Origin: an uncultured Pelagibacteraceae bacterium
GTDB taxonomy: Bacteria > Pseudomonadota > Alphaproteobacteria > Pelagibacterales > Pelagibacteraceae
Reading direction: 5' to 3'
NCBI GenBank assembly: GCA_902544135.1
Contig: CACCBF010000003.1
Span: forward strand, 88,664 to 152,663
Length of the DNA stretch: 64,000 nucleotides
How positions within the stretch are numbered: position 1 is the first letter of the stretch; each line of letters starts with the position of its first letter. Under the pieces are notes generated by a model. The model was not told where the DNA came from and ran no database searches. It saw nothing but the letters and a program-made list of their open reading frames with translations. This document shows, in pieces, positions 8,035-15,891 of this stretch. The translations under genes were made by a program, and so were the position numbers.

Positions 8035-10904
8035 TGTTACAAAATTCACAAAAAGATTTTTTAAAAAGACATATTGGTCCCTCAGAGGATGATCAATTAA
8101 AAATGTTAAAAAAATTAAATTATAAATCTCTGGATGATTTAATAGACAATACTGTGCCAGAAAAAATACAGTTTAAGGGTGAATTAAATATTGGTGTGTC
8201 AAATTCAGAATATGAGGCATTAAGAAAATTAAAAGAAATTTCAAAAAAAAATCAAATTTACTCAAATTTTATTGGTATGGGCTATTATGGAACGTATACG
8301 CCGTATGTTATCTTAAGAAATATATTAGAAAATCCAGGTTGGTATACTTCTTATACACCCTATCAGCCTGAGGTAGCTCAAGGAAGATTAGAAATGTTGT
8401 TAAACTTCCAACAGATGATTGTTGATTTTACAGGAATGGATATTGCAAATGCATCTTTGCTTGACGAAGGTACAGCAGCAGCAGAGGCTATGGGTTTAAG
8501 TCATAGACTAAATAAAAGTGACAGTAATTTAGTTTTTGTTTCAGAAAATTGTCATCCACAAACAATTGATGTTATACAAACTAGGGCAGAGCCCATGGGT
8601 TTAAAAGTTCTTGTTGGAAATGAGGATAAAGTTTTAGAACAATTAAAAGAAGATATAGTTTGTGGAATTTTACAGTACCCTGGAACTTTAGGTGATATTA
8701 AGGATCCTAGTGAGTCAATAAGCAAGATTCATAAAAAAAATGGTAAGGCAATTTTAGCATGTGATCTTCTAGCCCTTGCTAAACTAAAAACACCAAGGGA
8801 GCTCGGAGCTGATATTGCAGTTGGTAGCTCTCAAAGGTTTGGTATTCCAATGGGTTATGGAGGACCTCATGCAGCATTTTTTGCAACGAAAGATGAATAT
8901 AAAAGATCTATGCCAGGAAGAATAGTTGGTGTTTCAGTGGATAGACATGGAAATAAAGCTTACAGATTGTCACTACAGACTAGGGAGCAACATATCAGAA
9001 GAGATAAAGCTACAAGCAACATTTGTACTGCCCAAGCTTTATTAGCAATAGTTTCTGCAGCATATGCTATTTATCATGGCCCAAATGGTATTAAAAATAT
9101 TTCTGAAAGAGTGTCTCAATTAGCAAAAAATTTTGCAGATAAATTAAAGCAATCTGGATATGAATTATATTCAGATTATTTTTTCGATACTGTAACAATT
9201 ATTACTAAAGAAAAAACTGATCAAATTTTCAAAAATGCTTTAGCTCAAAAAGTGAACATCAGAAAAGTAAATTCAGAAATGCTTGCTGTTTCTTTTGATG
9301 AAAAAAAAAATGTTTATAGAGTAAATCAATTATTAAAAATTTTTAACGCTGCAGAATCGATCAAAAAAGAAGATCCCACTGTAAGTTTACCTAATCTACC
9401 AAAAAATTTATTAAGAACTTCTAAATATTTAGAACATCCTGTTTTTAATTCATTTCATTCAGAGACAGAAATGCTTAGATATCTTAAGAAGTTAGAAGAT
9501 AAGGATATAGCTCTTAATAGAACTATGATTGCTCTTGGCTCATGTACAATGAAATTAAATGCTACTGCAGAAATGATACCTATTTCATGGAGAGAATTAG
9601 CAGAGCCTCACCCATTTGTGCCTATTGAACAGATGGAAGGATATAGAACAATGTTCACAGATCTTAAGAATTGGCTAAGATCAATCACTGGTTTTTCAGG
9701 AGTTTCGCTTCAACCTAATGCAGGTGCCCAAGGTGAATATGCAGGTTTAATGGTAATAAGAAAATATCATTTAGATAGAGGTGATAATAATAGAAATATA
9801 TGTTTAATACCGAGTTCAGCGCATGGGACTAATCCAGCAAGTGCTCAAATGGTTGGAATGAAAGTTATTGTAGTTAATTGCGATAAAGAGGGTAATGTTG
9901 ATTTTGAAGATTTAAAGAAAAAAGCAGAATTACATTCTGAAAATCTTGGAGCATTAATGGTCACCTATCCATCTACACACGGAGTTTTTGAGGAAAAAAT
10001 ATCAGATATTTGTGATTTAATTCATAAACATGGAGGTCAAGTTTATATGGATGGGGCAAATTTAAATGCTCTAGTAGGAATCGCAAAACCTGGAAATTTT
10101 GGTCCAGATGTTTGTCATATTAACTTACACAAAACTTTTTGTATTCCACATGGTGGAGGCGGACCTGGAATGGGACCTATTGCATGCAAAAGACATTTAC
10201 AAGTTTATTTGCCTAATCATCCGGTTGTCAAAGATTGTGGCCCTGCAACTGGAATTGGTGCAGTTTCTGCTGCACCATGGGGAAGCTCAAGTATTTTGTC
10301 AATTTCATGGATGTACATTAAGATGATGGGGTCTGAAGGACTTAAACTAGCTACTAAGGTTGCAATTCTAAACGCCAATTATATTGCTAATAGACTTAAG
10401 GATCATTTTCCTATTTTGTATAAAGGTTCAAAAGGCAACGTTGCGCACGAATGTATAATTGATATTAGAACAATTAAGTCTGAGACTGGAGTTACTGAAG
10501 AAGATATTGCAAAAAGATTAATTGATTACGGATTTCATGCTCCGACAATGTCATGGCCAGTTGCTGGTACAATGATGATTGAACCAACTGAAAGTGAGAG
10601 TTTATCAGAGCTTGACAGATTCTGTGATACATTAATTAATATAAAACTAGAAATAGATAAAATTAAATCTGGAAAATTTGATAAAGTTGATAATCCAATT
10701 AAGAATGCTCCTCATACAGATATGGAGCTTGCTTCAGATGACTGGAAGCATAAATATTCTAGAGAAGAAGCAGCCTATCCAGCTAAATTTTTAAAATTAA
10801 ATAAATTTTGGCCTCCGGTTGCACGCGTAGATAATGTTTATGGAGATAAGAATATCTTTTGTACTTGTCCGAGTATGGATGAATTTAAAGAAGACGCAGC
10901 TTAA
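8034..10904 (+). CDS. gcvP: Glycine dehydrogenase (decarboxylating), P protein
   Basis: This single-chain, 956-residue P protein is a PLP enzyme that decarboxylates glycine and loads the aminomethyl group on GcvH. The N-terminal half carries 'RHIGPSEDDQLKML' and 'YYGTYTPYVILRNILENPGWYTSYTPYQPE'. The C-terminal half carries 'SSAHGTNPASAQM' and the PLP-lysine segment 'HINLHKTFCIPHGGGGPG' (Lys about 699). Both halves are fused, unlike the split GcvPA/PB type. An AAGGAG-type ribosome site lies at the end of gcvH. The stop is only 3 nt before the next gene, an FAD enzyme. Confidence 0.97.
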   Translation: MLQNSQKDFLKRHIGPSEDDQLKMLKKLNYKSLDDLIDNTVPEKIQFKGELNIGVSNSEYEALRKLKEISKKNQIYSNFIGMGYYGTYTPYVILRNILENPGWYTSYTPYQPEVAQGRLEMLLNFQQMIVDFTGMDIANASLLDEGTAAAEAMGLSHRLNKSDSNLVFVSENCHPQTIDVIQTRAEPMGLKVLVGNEDKVLEQLKEDIVCGILQYPGTLGDIKDPSESISKIHKKNGKAILACDLLALAKLKTPRELGADIAVGSSQRFGIPMGYGGPHAAFFATKDEYKRSMPGRIVGVSVDRHGNKAYRLSLQTREQHIRRDKATSNICTAQALLAIVSAAYAIYHGPNGIKNISERVSQLAKNFADKLKQSGYELYSDYFFDTVTIITKEKTDQIFKNALAQKVNIRKVNSEMLAVSFDEKKNVYRVNQLLKIFNAAESIKKEDPTVSLPNLPKNLLRTSKYLEHPVFNSFHSETEMLRYLKKLEDKDIALNRTMIALGSCTMKLNATAEMIPISWRELAEPHPFVPIEQMEGYRTMFTDLKNWLRSITGFSGVSLQPNAGAQGEYAGLMVIRKYHLDRGDNNRNICLIPSSAHGTNPASAQMVGMKVIVVNCDKEGNVDFEDLKKKAELHSENLGALMVTYPSTHGVFEEKISDICDLIHKHGGQVYMDGANLNALVGIAKPGNFGPDVCHINLHKTFCIPHGGGGPGMGPIACKRHLQVYLPNHPVVKDCGPATGIGAVSAAPWGSSSILSISWMYIKMMGSEGLKLATKVAILNANYIANRLKDHFPILYKGSKGNVAHECIIDIRTIKSETGVTEEDIAKRLIDYGFHAPTMSWPVAGTMMIEPTESESLSELDRFCDTLINIKLEIDKIKSGKFDKVDNPIKNAPHTDMELASDDWKHKYSREEAAYPAKFLKLNKFWPPVARVDNVYGDKNIFCTCPSMDEFKEDAA

Positions 10905-10907
10905 TTA

Positions 10908-12146
10908 ATGAAAATAGCTGTAATCGGCTCAGGCATATCAGGCTTAAGCGCAGCTTATTATTTATCAAAAAAACATCAAGTGGATCTTTTTGAGAGAGAA
11001 GATCACTTTGGAGGACACTCTTATACCATTGATGTAATTCTTAATAAAAAAAAAGTATCTGTTGATGTGGGATTTATTGTATTTAATCATCAAACATATC
11101 CAAATTTAATTAATTTTTTTAAAGAGATTGATATTGAAATTGAAAAGAGTGATATGTCATTTTCTGTCTCTGTAGAAAACACTAATTATGAGTATTGTGG
11201 TAAAGGTTTACCAGGTATCTTTGCCAACAAATCTAACTTATTGAATATTGAATTTCTCAAAATGTTTTTTGATATTTTGAAATTTTATAAAACTTGTGAC
11301 AATATCTCAGAAATTGATCAAAAAATAACTTTAGATGATTTTTTAAAAAAAAATAAATGGTCTAAAGGTTTTATTAATTACCACATTATTCCAATGGTGT
11401 CTGCGATTTGGTCTATGCCACCATATGAGGCAGGTAAAATGCCTATGAGTTTTTTTTTAAAATTTTTTCAAAATCACGGTCTATTTAAACTTAAAAACAG
11501 ACCTCAGTGGTACACTGTCACCCAAAGAAGTAGAACTTATGTCAATAAAGTTTTATCTCTAATCAGTGGTCAGTATTACAAAAATTATAGGATAAAATCT
11601 GTTAAAAGAATCTCATCAGGAGTACAAGTCTATTATGGTGGCAATAATGAATTTTTTCATTATGACAAGATCGTTCTTGCAACTCATGCGAATGAAGCGT
11701 TAAATTTAATAGATAATCCATTAGATGAGGAAAGAAATATTTTATCAAATTTTAGTTACAGAGAAAATTTAGCAATATTGCATACAGATGAAAATATAAT
11801 GCCTAAAAATAAAGATATATGGTCCTCTTGGAATTCTTTTGTTGATAAAAACAATACAAGCAAAAACTCACTTTCATACTGGTTAAATCTTCTTCAAAAC
11901 TTGAAAAGTGAAAAAAATATATTTTTGACTTTGAATCCTATTAAAAAAATATCTGAGGATAAAATTTTAAAGAAAATTAATTTTACACATCCTTATTACG
12001 ATCAAAAAGCTTTAGATAATCAAAAAAATTTGAAAAACATTCAAAACATAGAAAATATATTATTTTGTGGAAGTTATTTCGGTTACGGTTTTCATGAGGA
12101 TGGCATAAAATCATCAATTGAAATGTTAAAAAACTTAAATGATTAG
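10908..12146 (+). CDS. FAD-dependent oxidoreductase, amine-oxidase-like, of the CFA/DUF1365 cluster
   Basis: This 412-residue flavoprotein starts with a dinucleotide-binding fold ('IAVIGSGISGLSAAYYLSKKHQVDLFEREDHFGGHSYT'). Further along are 'GFIVFNHQTYPNL', 'PMVSAIWSMPP' and a C-terminal FAD-contact 'NILFCGSYFGYGFHEDGIKSSIEMLKNL'. It belongs to the flavoproteins found with DUF1365 and CFA-synthase-like genes in many proteobacteria. There such sets act on membrane unsaturated fatty acids, and some make methylated or furan fatty acids. The exact reaction here is inferred. It begins 3 nt after gcvP and overlaps the DUF1365 gene by 8 nt. Confidence 0.85.
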   Translation: MKIAVIGSGISGLSAAYYLSKKHQVDLFEREDHFGGHSYTIDVILNKKKVSVDVGFIVFNHQTYPNLINFFKEIDIEIEKSDMSFSVSVENTNYEYCGKGLPGIFANKSNLLNIEFLKMFFDILKFYKTCDNISEIDQKITLDDFLKKNKWSKGFINYHIIPMVSAIWSMPPYEAGKMPMSFFLKFFQNHGLFKLKNRPQWYTVTQRSRTYVNKVLSLISGQYYKNYRIKSVKRISSGVQVYYGGNNEFFHYDKIVLATHANEALNLIDNPLDEERNILSNFSYRENLAILHTDENIMPKNKDIWSSWNSFVDKNNTSKNSLSYWLNLLQNLKSEKNIFLTLNPIKKISEDKILKKINFTHPYYDQKALDNQKNLKNIQNIENILFCGSYFGYGFHEDGIKSSIEMLKNLND

Positions 12147-12900
12147 TTCAATTTATAATGGTACGGTAATTCACAAAAGATTTAAACCTAAAACTCATTT
12201 TTTTAAATATAGTGTATTTTCATTATTAATAGATTTATCAGAGTTAGATGAGATAGATAAAAATATTAAGTTTTTTTCGTTTAATAAATTTAACTTAATA
12301 AGTTTTTTTGAAAAGGATCATGGGAGTAGAGATGGGACTTCATTAACCTCATGGGTTAAAAAAAATTTAGATGAAAATAAAATCAACTCAAAAGATATTA
12401 AAATAAAACTATTATGTTATCCAAGAATTTTTGGATATGTTTTTAATCCCTTAAGTGTTTTTTTTATCTACGATGTTAATGATAAATTAATTGCTATTTT
12501 ATACGAAGTTAAGAATACATTTGGTGAACAACACACATATATTTTTAAAGTTGAAGACGACTCCAAACTTTTTCAACATAACTGTTCGAAAAAATTTCAT
12601 GTGTCACCGTTCATAGAGATGGACTGTAATTATTTTTTTAGAATTCTAAAACCCTGCGAAAGAATATCCGTCATTATAGATCAATACCAGTCTAATGAAA
12701 AAATCTTATATGCATCTCAGGATGGAAAAAGAAAAGACTTAAATAGTAGAGAATTATTAAAATCATACATAAAACACCCACTTATGACTTTTAAAATAAT
12801 ATCTGCGATACATTTTGAAGCGTTTAAACTGTGGACTAAAGGTATTAAATTTATTCAAAGAAAATTAAAAATTAAAAATAATATTACTTTTGAGAGCTAA
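12139..12900 (+). CDS. DUF1365 family protein
   Basis: This 253-residue protein has the DUF1365 pattern: 'IYNGTVIHKRFKPKTHFFKYSVFSLLIDLSEL' at the N-terminus, 'GRDGTSLTSWVK', 'LLCYPRIFGYVFNPLSVFFIYD' and 'EVKNTFGEQHTYIFK', then 'KFHVSPFIEMDCNYFFRI'. Its biochemical role is not settled. It is almost always found beside an FAD enzyme and a CFA-like methyltransferase, exactly as here, and is thought to help modify membrane fatty acids. It overlaps the preceding gene by 8 nt and the next by 1 nt (TAATG), so all three are translationally coupled. Confidence 0.88.
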   Translation: MISSIYNGTVIHKRFKPKTHFFKYSVFSLLIDLSELDEIDKNIKFFSFNKFNLISFFEKDHGSRDGTSLTSWVKKNLDENKINSKDIKIKLLCYPRIFGYVFNPLSVFFIYDVNDKLIAILYEVKNTFGEQHTYIFKVEDDSKLFQHNCSKKFHVSPFIEMDCNYFFRILKPCERISVIIDQYQSNEKILYASQDGKRKDLNSRELLKSYIKHPLMTFKIISAIHFEAFKLWTKGIKFIQRKLKIKNNITFES

Positions 12901-14078
12901 TGAATTTAAGTACAGTTTCAGATAAAATTGTCTTTAGCATTTTGAAAGATATAAAAGTTGGTCATTTGGAGCTAACTAATTACGATGGTAAAAACTATAG
13001 TTTTGGGAACATCAAAGATTCTTTACATGCAGATGTGAAGATAAAAAATAAAAATTTTATGTTTAATTTAATTAGATCAGGTAGTGTTGGTCTTGCAGAG
13101 TCCTACATGAATGACCATTTTGAGACGAGCAATCTATCTAATTTGATAGAGATTACCGCAAGAAATATCAAACAAATTCATAAATTCTCTGGATTGTTAG
13201 ATCTTTCTTTCATTAATTACTTAAAAAGTATTTTTGTAAAGAATACGAAAAATAGAAGTAAAACAAATATTTCAAAACATTATGATCTTGGTAATGAATT
13301 CTTTTCTTTATGGTTAGACAAGACTCTAACTTATTCAAGCGCGATATTTGATGAGAAGAATAAAAATTTATCTGACGCTCAAAATAATAAATATCAAAAA
13401 TTGATAGATTTAATAAAGCCTGGAGTCGGAGATAAAGTTCTAGAAATAGGTTGTGGCTGGGGAGGTTTTGCTGAATATCTTGGAAAAAAATACGATGTTA
13501 AATTAGATTGTATTACAATTTCAAAAAAACAATTCGAGTATGCAAAAGAAAGAATTTATAGGTGCGGACTAAATGAAAAAGTTAATATCCAAATAAAAGA
13601 TTATAGAGATTTAAAAGAAAAATATAATTCTATTGCATCCATAGAAATGATCGAGGCGGTAGGCCAAAATTATTTGGAAGGTTACTTTAAAACAATTAAA
13701 GATAATTTATCAAGCAATGGAAGTGCTGCTATTCAAGCAATAACAATTGATGATAATCTTTTCGACAGATACAAATATAAACAAGACTTCATTCAAAAAT
13801 ATATTTTTCCTGGTGGCTTTCTTCCCAATAAAGGAAGTATAGATAAATATGTCTCTAACAACGGTTTAACTATAAAATCTTACGAGTCTTACGCTGATCA
13901 TTACTCAAATACACTGGCTATTTGGAGAAATGAATTTAACAAGAAATGGGAATTAATTAAGAAACAAGGTTTTGACTTAACATTTAAAAGAATGTGGGAA
14001 TTTTATTTATCTTATTGTGAAGCAGGGTTTAAGTCTAAAAATATCGATTTAATTCAATTTTCAATACAAAACAAATAG
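12900..14078 (+). CDS. Cyclopropane-fatty-acid-synthase-like SAM methyltransferase
   Basis: This 392-residue enzyme is predicted to transfer a SAM methyl group to the double bond of phospholipid acyl chains. Its SAM motif I is 'VLEIGCGWGGFAEYLGKKY', preceded by 'SKHYDLGNEFFSLWLDKTLTYSSAIF' and followed by 'DYRDLKEKYNSIASIEMIEAVG' and 'FIQKYIFPGGFLPN'. Compared with E. coli Cfa as I remember it, the active-site Cys of 'YSCAYW' is Ser here ('YSSAIF'), and the His of 'LLHTIG' is Gln ('AIQAIT'). The Glu of 'FEHVG' and the downstream Tyr are kept. Those two changes favour a methyl-forming relative over a true cyclopropane synthase. Confidence 0.85.
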   Translation: MNLSTVSDKIVFSILKDIKVGHLELTNYDGKNYSFGNIKDSLHADVKIKNKNFMFNLIRSGSVGLAESYMNDHFETSNLSNLIEITARNIKQIHKFSGLLDLSFINYLKSIFVKNTKNRSKTNISKHYDLGNEFFSLWLDKTLTYSSAIFDEKNKNLSDAQNNKYQKLIDLIKPGVGDKVLEIGCGWGGFAEYLGKKYDVKLDCITISKKQFEYAKERIYRCGLNEKVNIQIKDYRDLKEKYNSIASIEMIEAVGQNYLEGYFKTIKDNLSSNGSAAIQAITIDDNLFDRYKYKQDFIQKYIFPGGFLPNKGSIDKYVSNNGLTIKSYESYADHYSNTLAIWRNEFNKKWELIKKQGFDLTFKRMWEFYLSYCEAGFKSKNIDLIQFSIQNK

Positions 14079-14089
14079 CAAAGGAGACA

Positions 14090-14638
14090 ATGCGCGACAT
14101 AAAATTTTTTAAACCAATTCTATTGATAATTTCTCTGTTCTTAATTACAAACTGCACAAATAATAGTTCAATGAAACCAGAAGATTTTATAAATAAAAAA
14201 CCTAGATTAATAATTGAGGAATATTTGTCAGGCAATGTAAAAGCTTGGGGTGTTTTACAGAATAGATCTGGAACAGTTATAAGACAGTTTTCAGCAGATC
14301 TAGATGGTAAATGGAATGGAAATCAATTAATCCTTGATGAAAAATTTAATTGGGATGATGGTGAAATCCAAACAAGACAATGGCAAATTACCAAAATCGA
14401 TGAAAATAATTATGAAGGTACAGCTGGTGATGTAGTTGGTAAAGCAAAGGGGTACTCATATGGTCCAGCGTTCAAATTTGAGTATGTTTTATTAGTTCCT
14501 GTAAAAGGTAAACAAATGAAAATTACTTTCGATGATTGGATTTTTAAACAAGATGATAGAGTAGCTATAAATAAAGCAACAATGACTAAGTTTGGTTTTA
14601 AGGTAGCAGAATTAACAGTCGTTTTTGTTAAAGACTAA
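14090..14638 (+). CDS. DUF3833 family lipoprotein
   Basis: This 182-residue protein has a lipoprotein signal with lipobox 'LITNC' (Cys22), so it should be anchored in a membrane facing the periplasm. The body matches DUF3833: 'GNVKAWGVLQNRSGTVIRQFSADLDGKWNGNQLILDEKFNWDDGE' and 'GKAKGYSYGPAFKFEYVLLVP'. The family is of unknown function and recurs with FAD/DUF1365/CFA-like sets, so it is probably an accessory to lipid modification. It lies 11 nt after the methyltransferase gene, behind an AAGGAG ribosome site. Its 3' end overlaps the convergent SDR gene by 4 nt. Confidence 0.85.
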   Translation: MRDIKFFKPILLIISLFLITNCTNNSSMKPEDFINKKPRLIIEEYLSGNVKAWGVLQNRSGTVIRQFSADLDGKWNGNQLILDEKFNWDDGEIQTRQWQITKIDENNYEGTAGDVVGKAKGYSYGPAFKFEYVLLVPVKGKQMKITFDDWIFKQDDRVAINKATMTKFGFKVAELTVVFVKD

Positions 14639-15396
14639 TTTTTTTTTTGATACTTTGTCATTTTACCTATTAAACTAAAATATAATTTACTCGGTAAAAA
14701 ACTAAAAAATTTAAGTATTAATGTCAAAGATTTTGGAAAATGGATTTCAAAAATATTTTTGTTTACTAACCCATCATATATTTTATCAGCTGCATACTCT
14801 GCAGTTTTTAAAAAAGGCATTTTAAAATCATTTTTATCTGTCATAGGAGTTTTGATAAAACCAGGAGAAACTAGACAGACGCGTACATTTGAACGACCAA
14901 AATCAAAATATAAACTCTCAGCCAAATTATTCAAAGCTGATTTTGATGGGCCATAACCTGTCGAATTAGGTAGTCCCCTATAGCCTGCAATAGATGAAAC
15001 TATAGCAATTTTTCCACCTTTTTTATTTTTAAAATATTCTTCTACAGCCTTGATACTATTTAATATTCCAAAAAAATTAATTTTAAATACATCTTCAATT
15101 TGTTCAACATCTATATCTTTTTCTTTTTTAGGATTCCAAGTACCTGTAGAAAAAAAACAAATGTCGATATTTTCAAATTTATTTTTTATTTCCTCGAAGA
15201 CTTGCTTACATTTAGTTTTATCTGTGACATCTAATGGAAATGAGCTGATATTGGCACTGGTATCAGCTATTTCTTTTAGAAGATTCTCTCTCCTAGCAGA
15301 TATTGCAACATTCCAACCTTCATTAGCGAATTTTAATGCTAGTGCTTTACCAATACCTGTACTTCCACCTGTGATCCAAATTGTTTTTTTATTCAT
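14635..15396 (-). CDS. Short-chain dehydrogenase/reductase
   Basis: This 253-residue NAD(P)-dependent SDR has the nucleotide motif 'TGGSTGIGKALALKFA', the structural 'NAG'-like position as 'FSTGTW', Ser in 'VSSIAGYRGLP', and the catalytic YxxxK in 'GYGPSKSAL'. A hydrophobic C-terminal tail ('FPKSLTLILKFFSFLPSKLYFSLIG') may associate with membrane. SDRs of this kind occur in the same gene sets as FAD/DUF1365/CFA-like genes, so a lipid-linked substrate is plausible but not shown. It starts only 24 bp from the divergent tspO. Confidence 0.85.
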   Translation of the reverse strand: MNKKTIWITGGSTGIGKALALKFANEGWNVAISARRENLLKEIADTSANISSFPLDVTDKTKCKQVFEEIKNKFENIDICFFSTGTWNPKKEKDIDVEQIEDVFKINFFGILNSIKAVEEYFKNKKGGKIAIVSSIAGYRGLPNSTGYGPSKSALNNLAESLYFDFGRSNVRVCLVSPGFIKTPMTDKNDFKMPFLKTAEYAADKIYDGLVNKNIFEIHFPKSLTLILKFFSFLPSKLYFSLIGKMTKYQKKN

Positions 15397-15408
15397 TTTT
15401 TAAAGATA

Positions 15409-15414
15409 TATAAT
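15409..15414 (+). promoter_or_regulatory. Putative -10 box of tspO (near-leaderless transcript)
   Basis: A perfect TATAAT lies 6 nt before the tspO ATG, in the 24-bp gap to the divergent SDR. A start site about 7 nt downstream would fall at or next to the ATG, giving a leaderless or nearly leaderless mRNA. There is no Shine-Dalgarno sequence in the gap, which agrees with this. No good -35 box is apparent; it would lie inside the SDR gene. Confidence 0.5.
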
Positions 15415-15420
15415 ACCTTT

Positions 15421-15888
15421 ATGCTTAAAAATAAAATTTTATCATTTATTCTTTTTTTTATAGTAACTTTTTCAGCCTCATTCATTGGAGGTGCAGTATC
15501 AATTAATTTAAAAGAACCTTGGTATTCAACACTTATTAAATCAAGTTTAAATCCACCAGATTGGGTTTTTGCTCCTGTTTGGACAATTTTGTACTTTATG
15601 ATGACTGTTGCAGTCTGGAACTTCTGGCATAGTAAAAATCGAGATATGAATACAGTTTACATTTATTTTATTCATATAATTATAAATACAACTTGGAGTA
15701 TTGTTTTTTTTGCATTGCACAAAATATTTTTAGCTATGTTGGTTCTAATAATATTAATATTATTTATTTTTTTGTTAATCATAAGATTTAAATCAGTTAA
15801 CAAATTAAGTTACTATTTAATGATTCCCTATTTACTTTGGTGTTTCTATGCACTATTTCTAAATATTAACTTGGTTATATTAAATTAA
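15421..15888 (+). CDS. tspO: TspO/MBR family membrane protein
   Basis: This 155-residue protein has five hydrophobic helices, the family fold. The signature is 'PWYSTLIKSSLNPPDWVFAPVWTILYFMMTVAVW' (residues about 32-65), followed by 'NTTWSIVFFALH' and 'PYLLWCFYALFLNINLVILN'. Bacterial TspO binds porphyrins and sterol-like ligands and has been tied to light/oxygen control of gene expression in Rhodobacter. Here it sits beside the putative lipid-modification genes and 3 nt before a DAO-type flavoenzyme, which may be co-transcribed. Confidence 0.92.
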   Translation: MLKNKILSFILFFIVTFSASFIGGAVSINLKEPWYSTLIKSSLNPPDWVFAPVWTILYFMMTVAVWNFWHSKNRDMNTVYIYFIHIIINTTWSIVFFALHKIFLAMLVLIILILFIFLLIIRFKSVNKLSYYLMIPYLLWCFYALFLNINLVILN

Positions 15889-15891
15889 TTT

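Noticed and set aside
15050-15403. Plus-strand 117-residue ORF opposite the SDR gene
   Set aside because: It is the reverse-strand shadow of a well-supported SDR with complete catalytic motifs.
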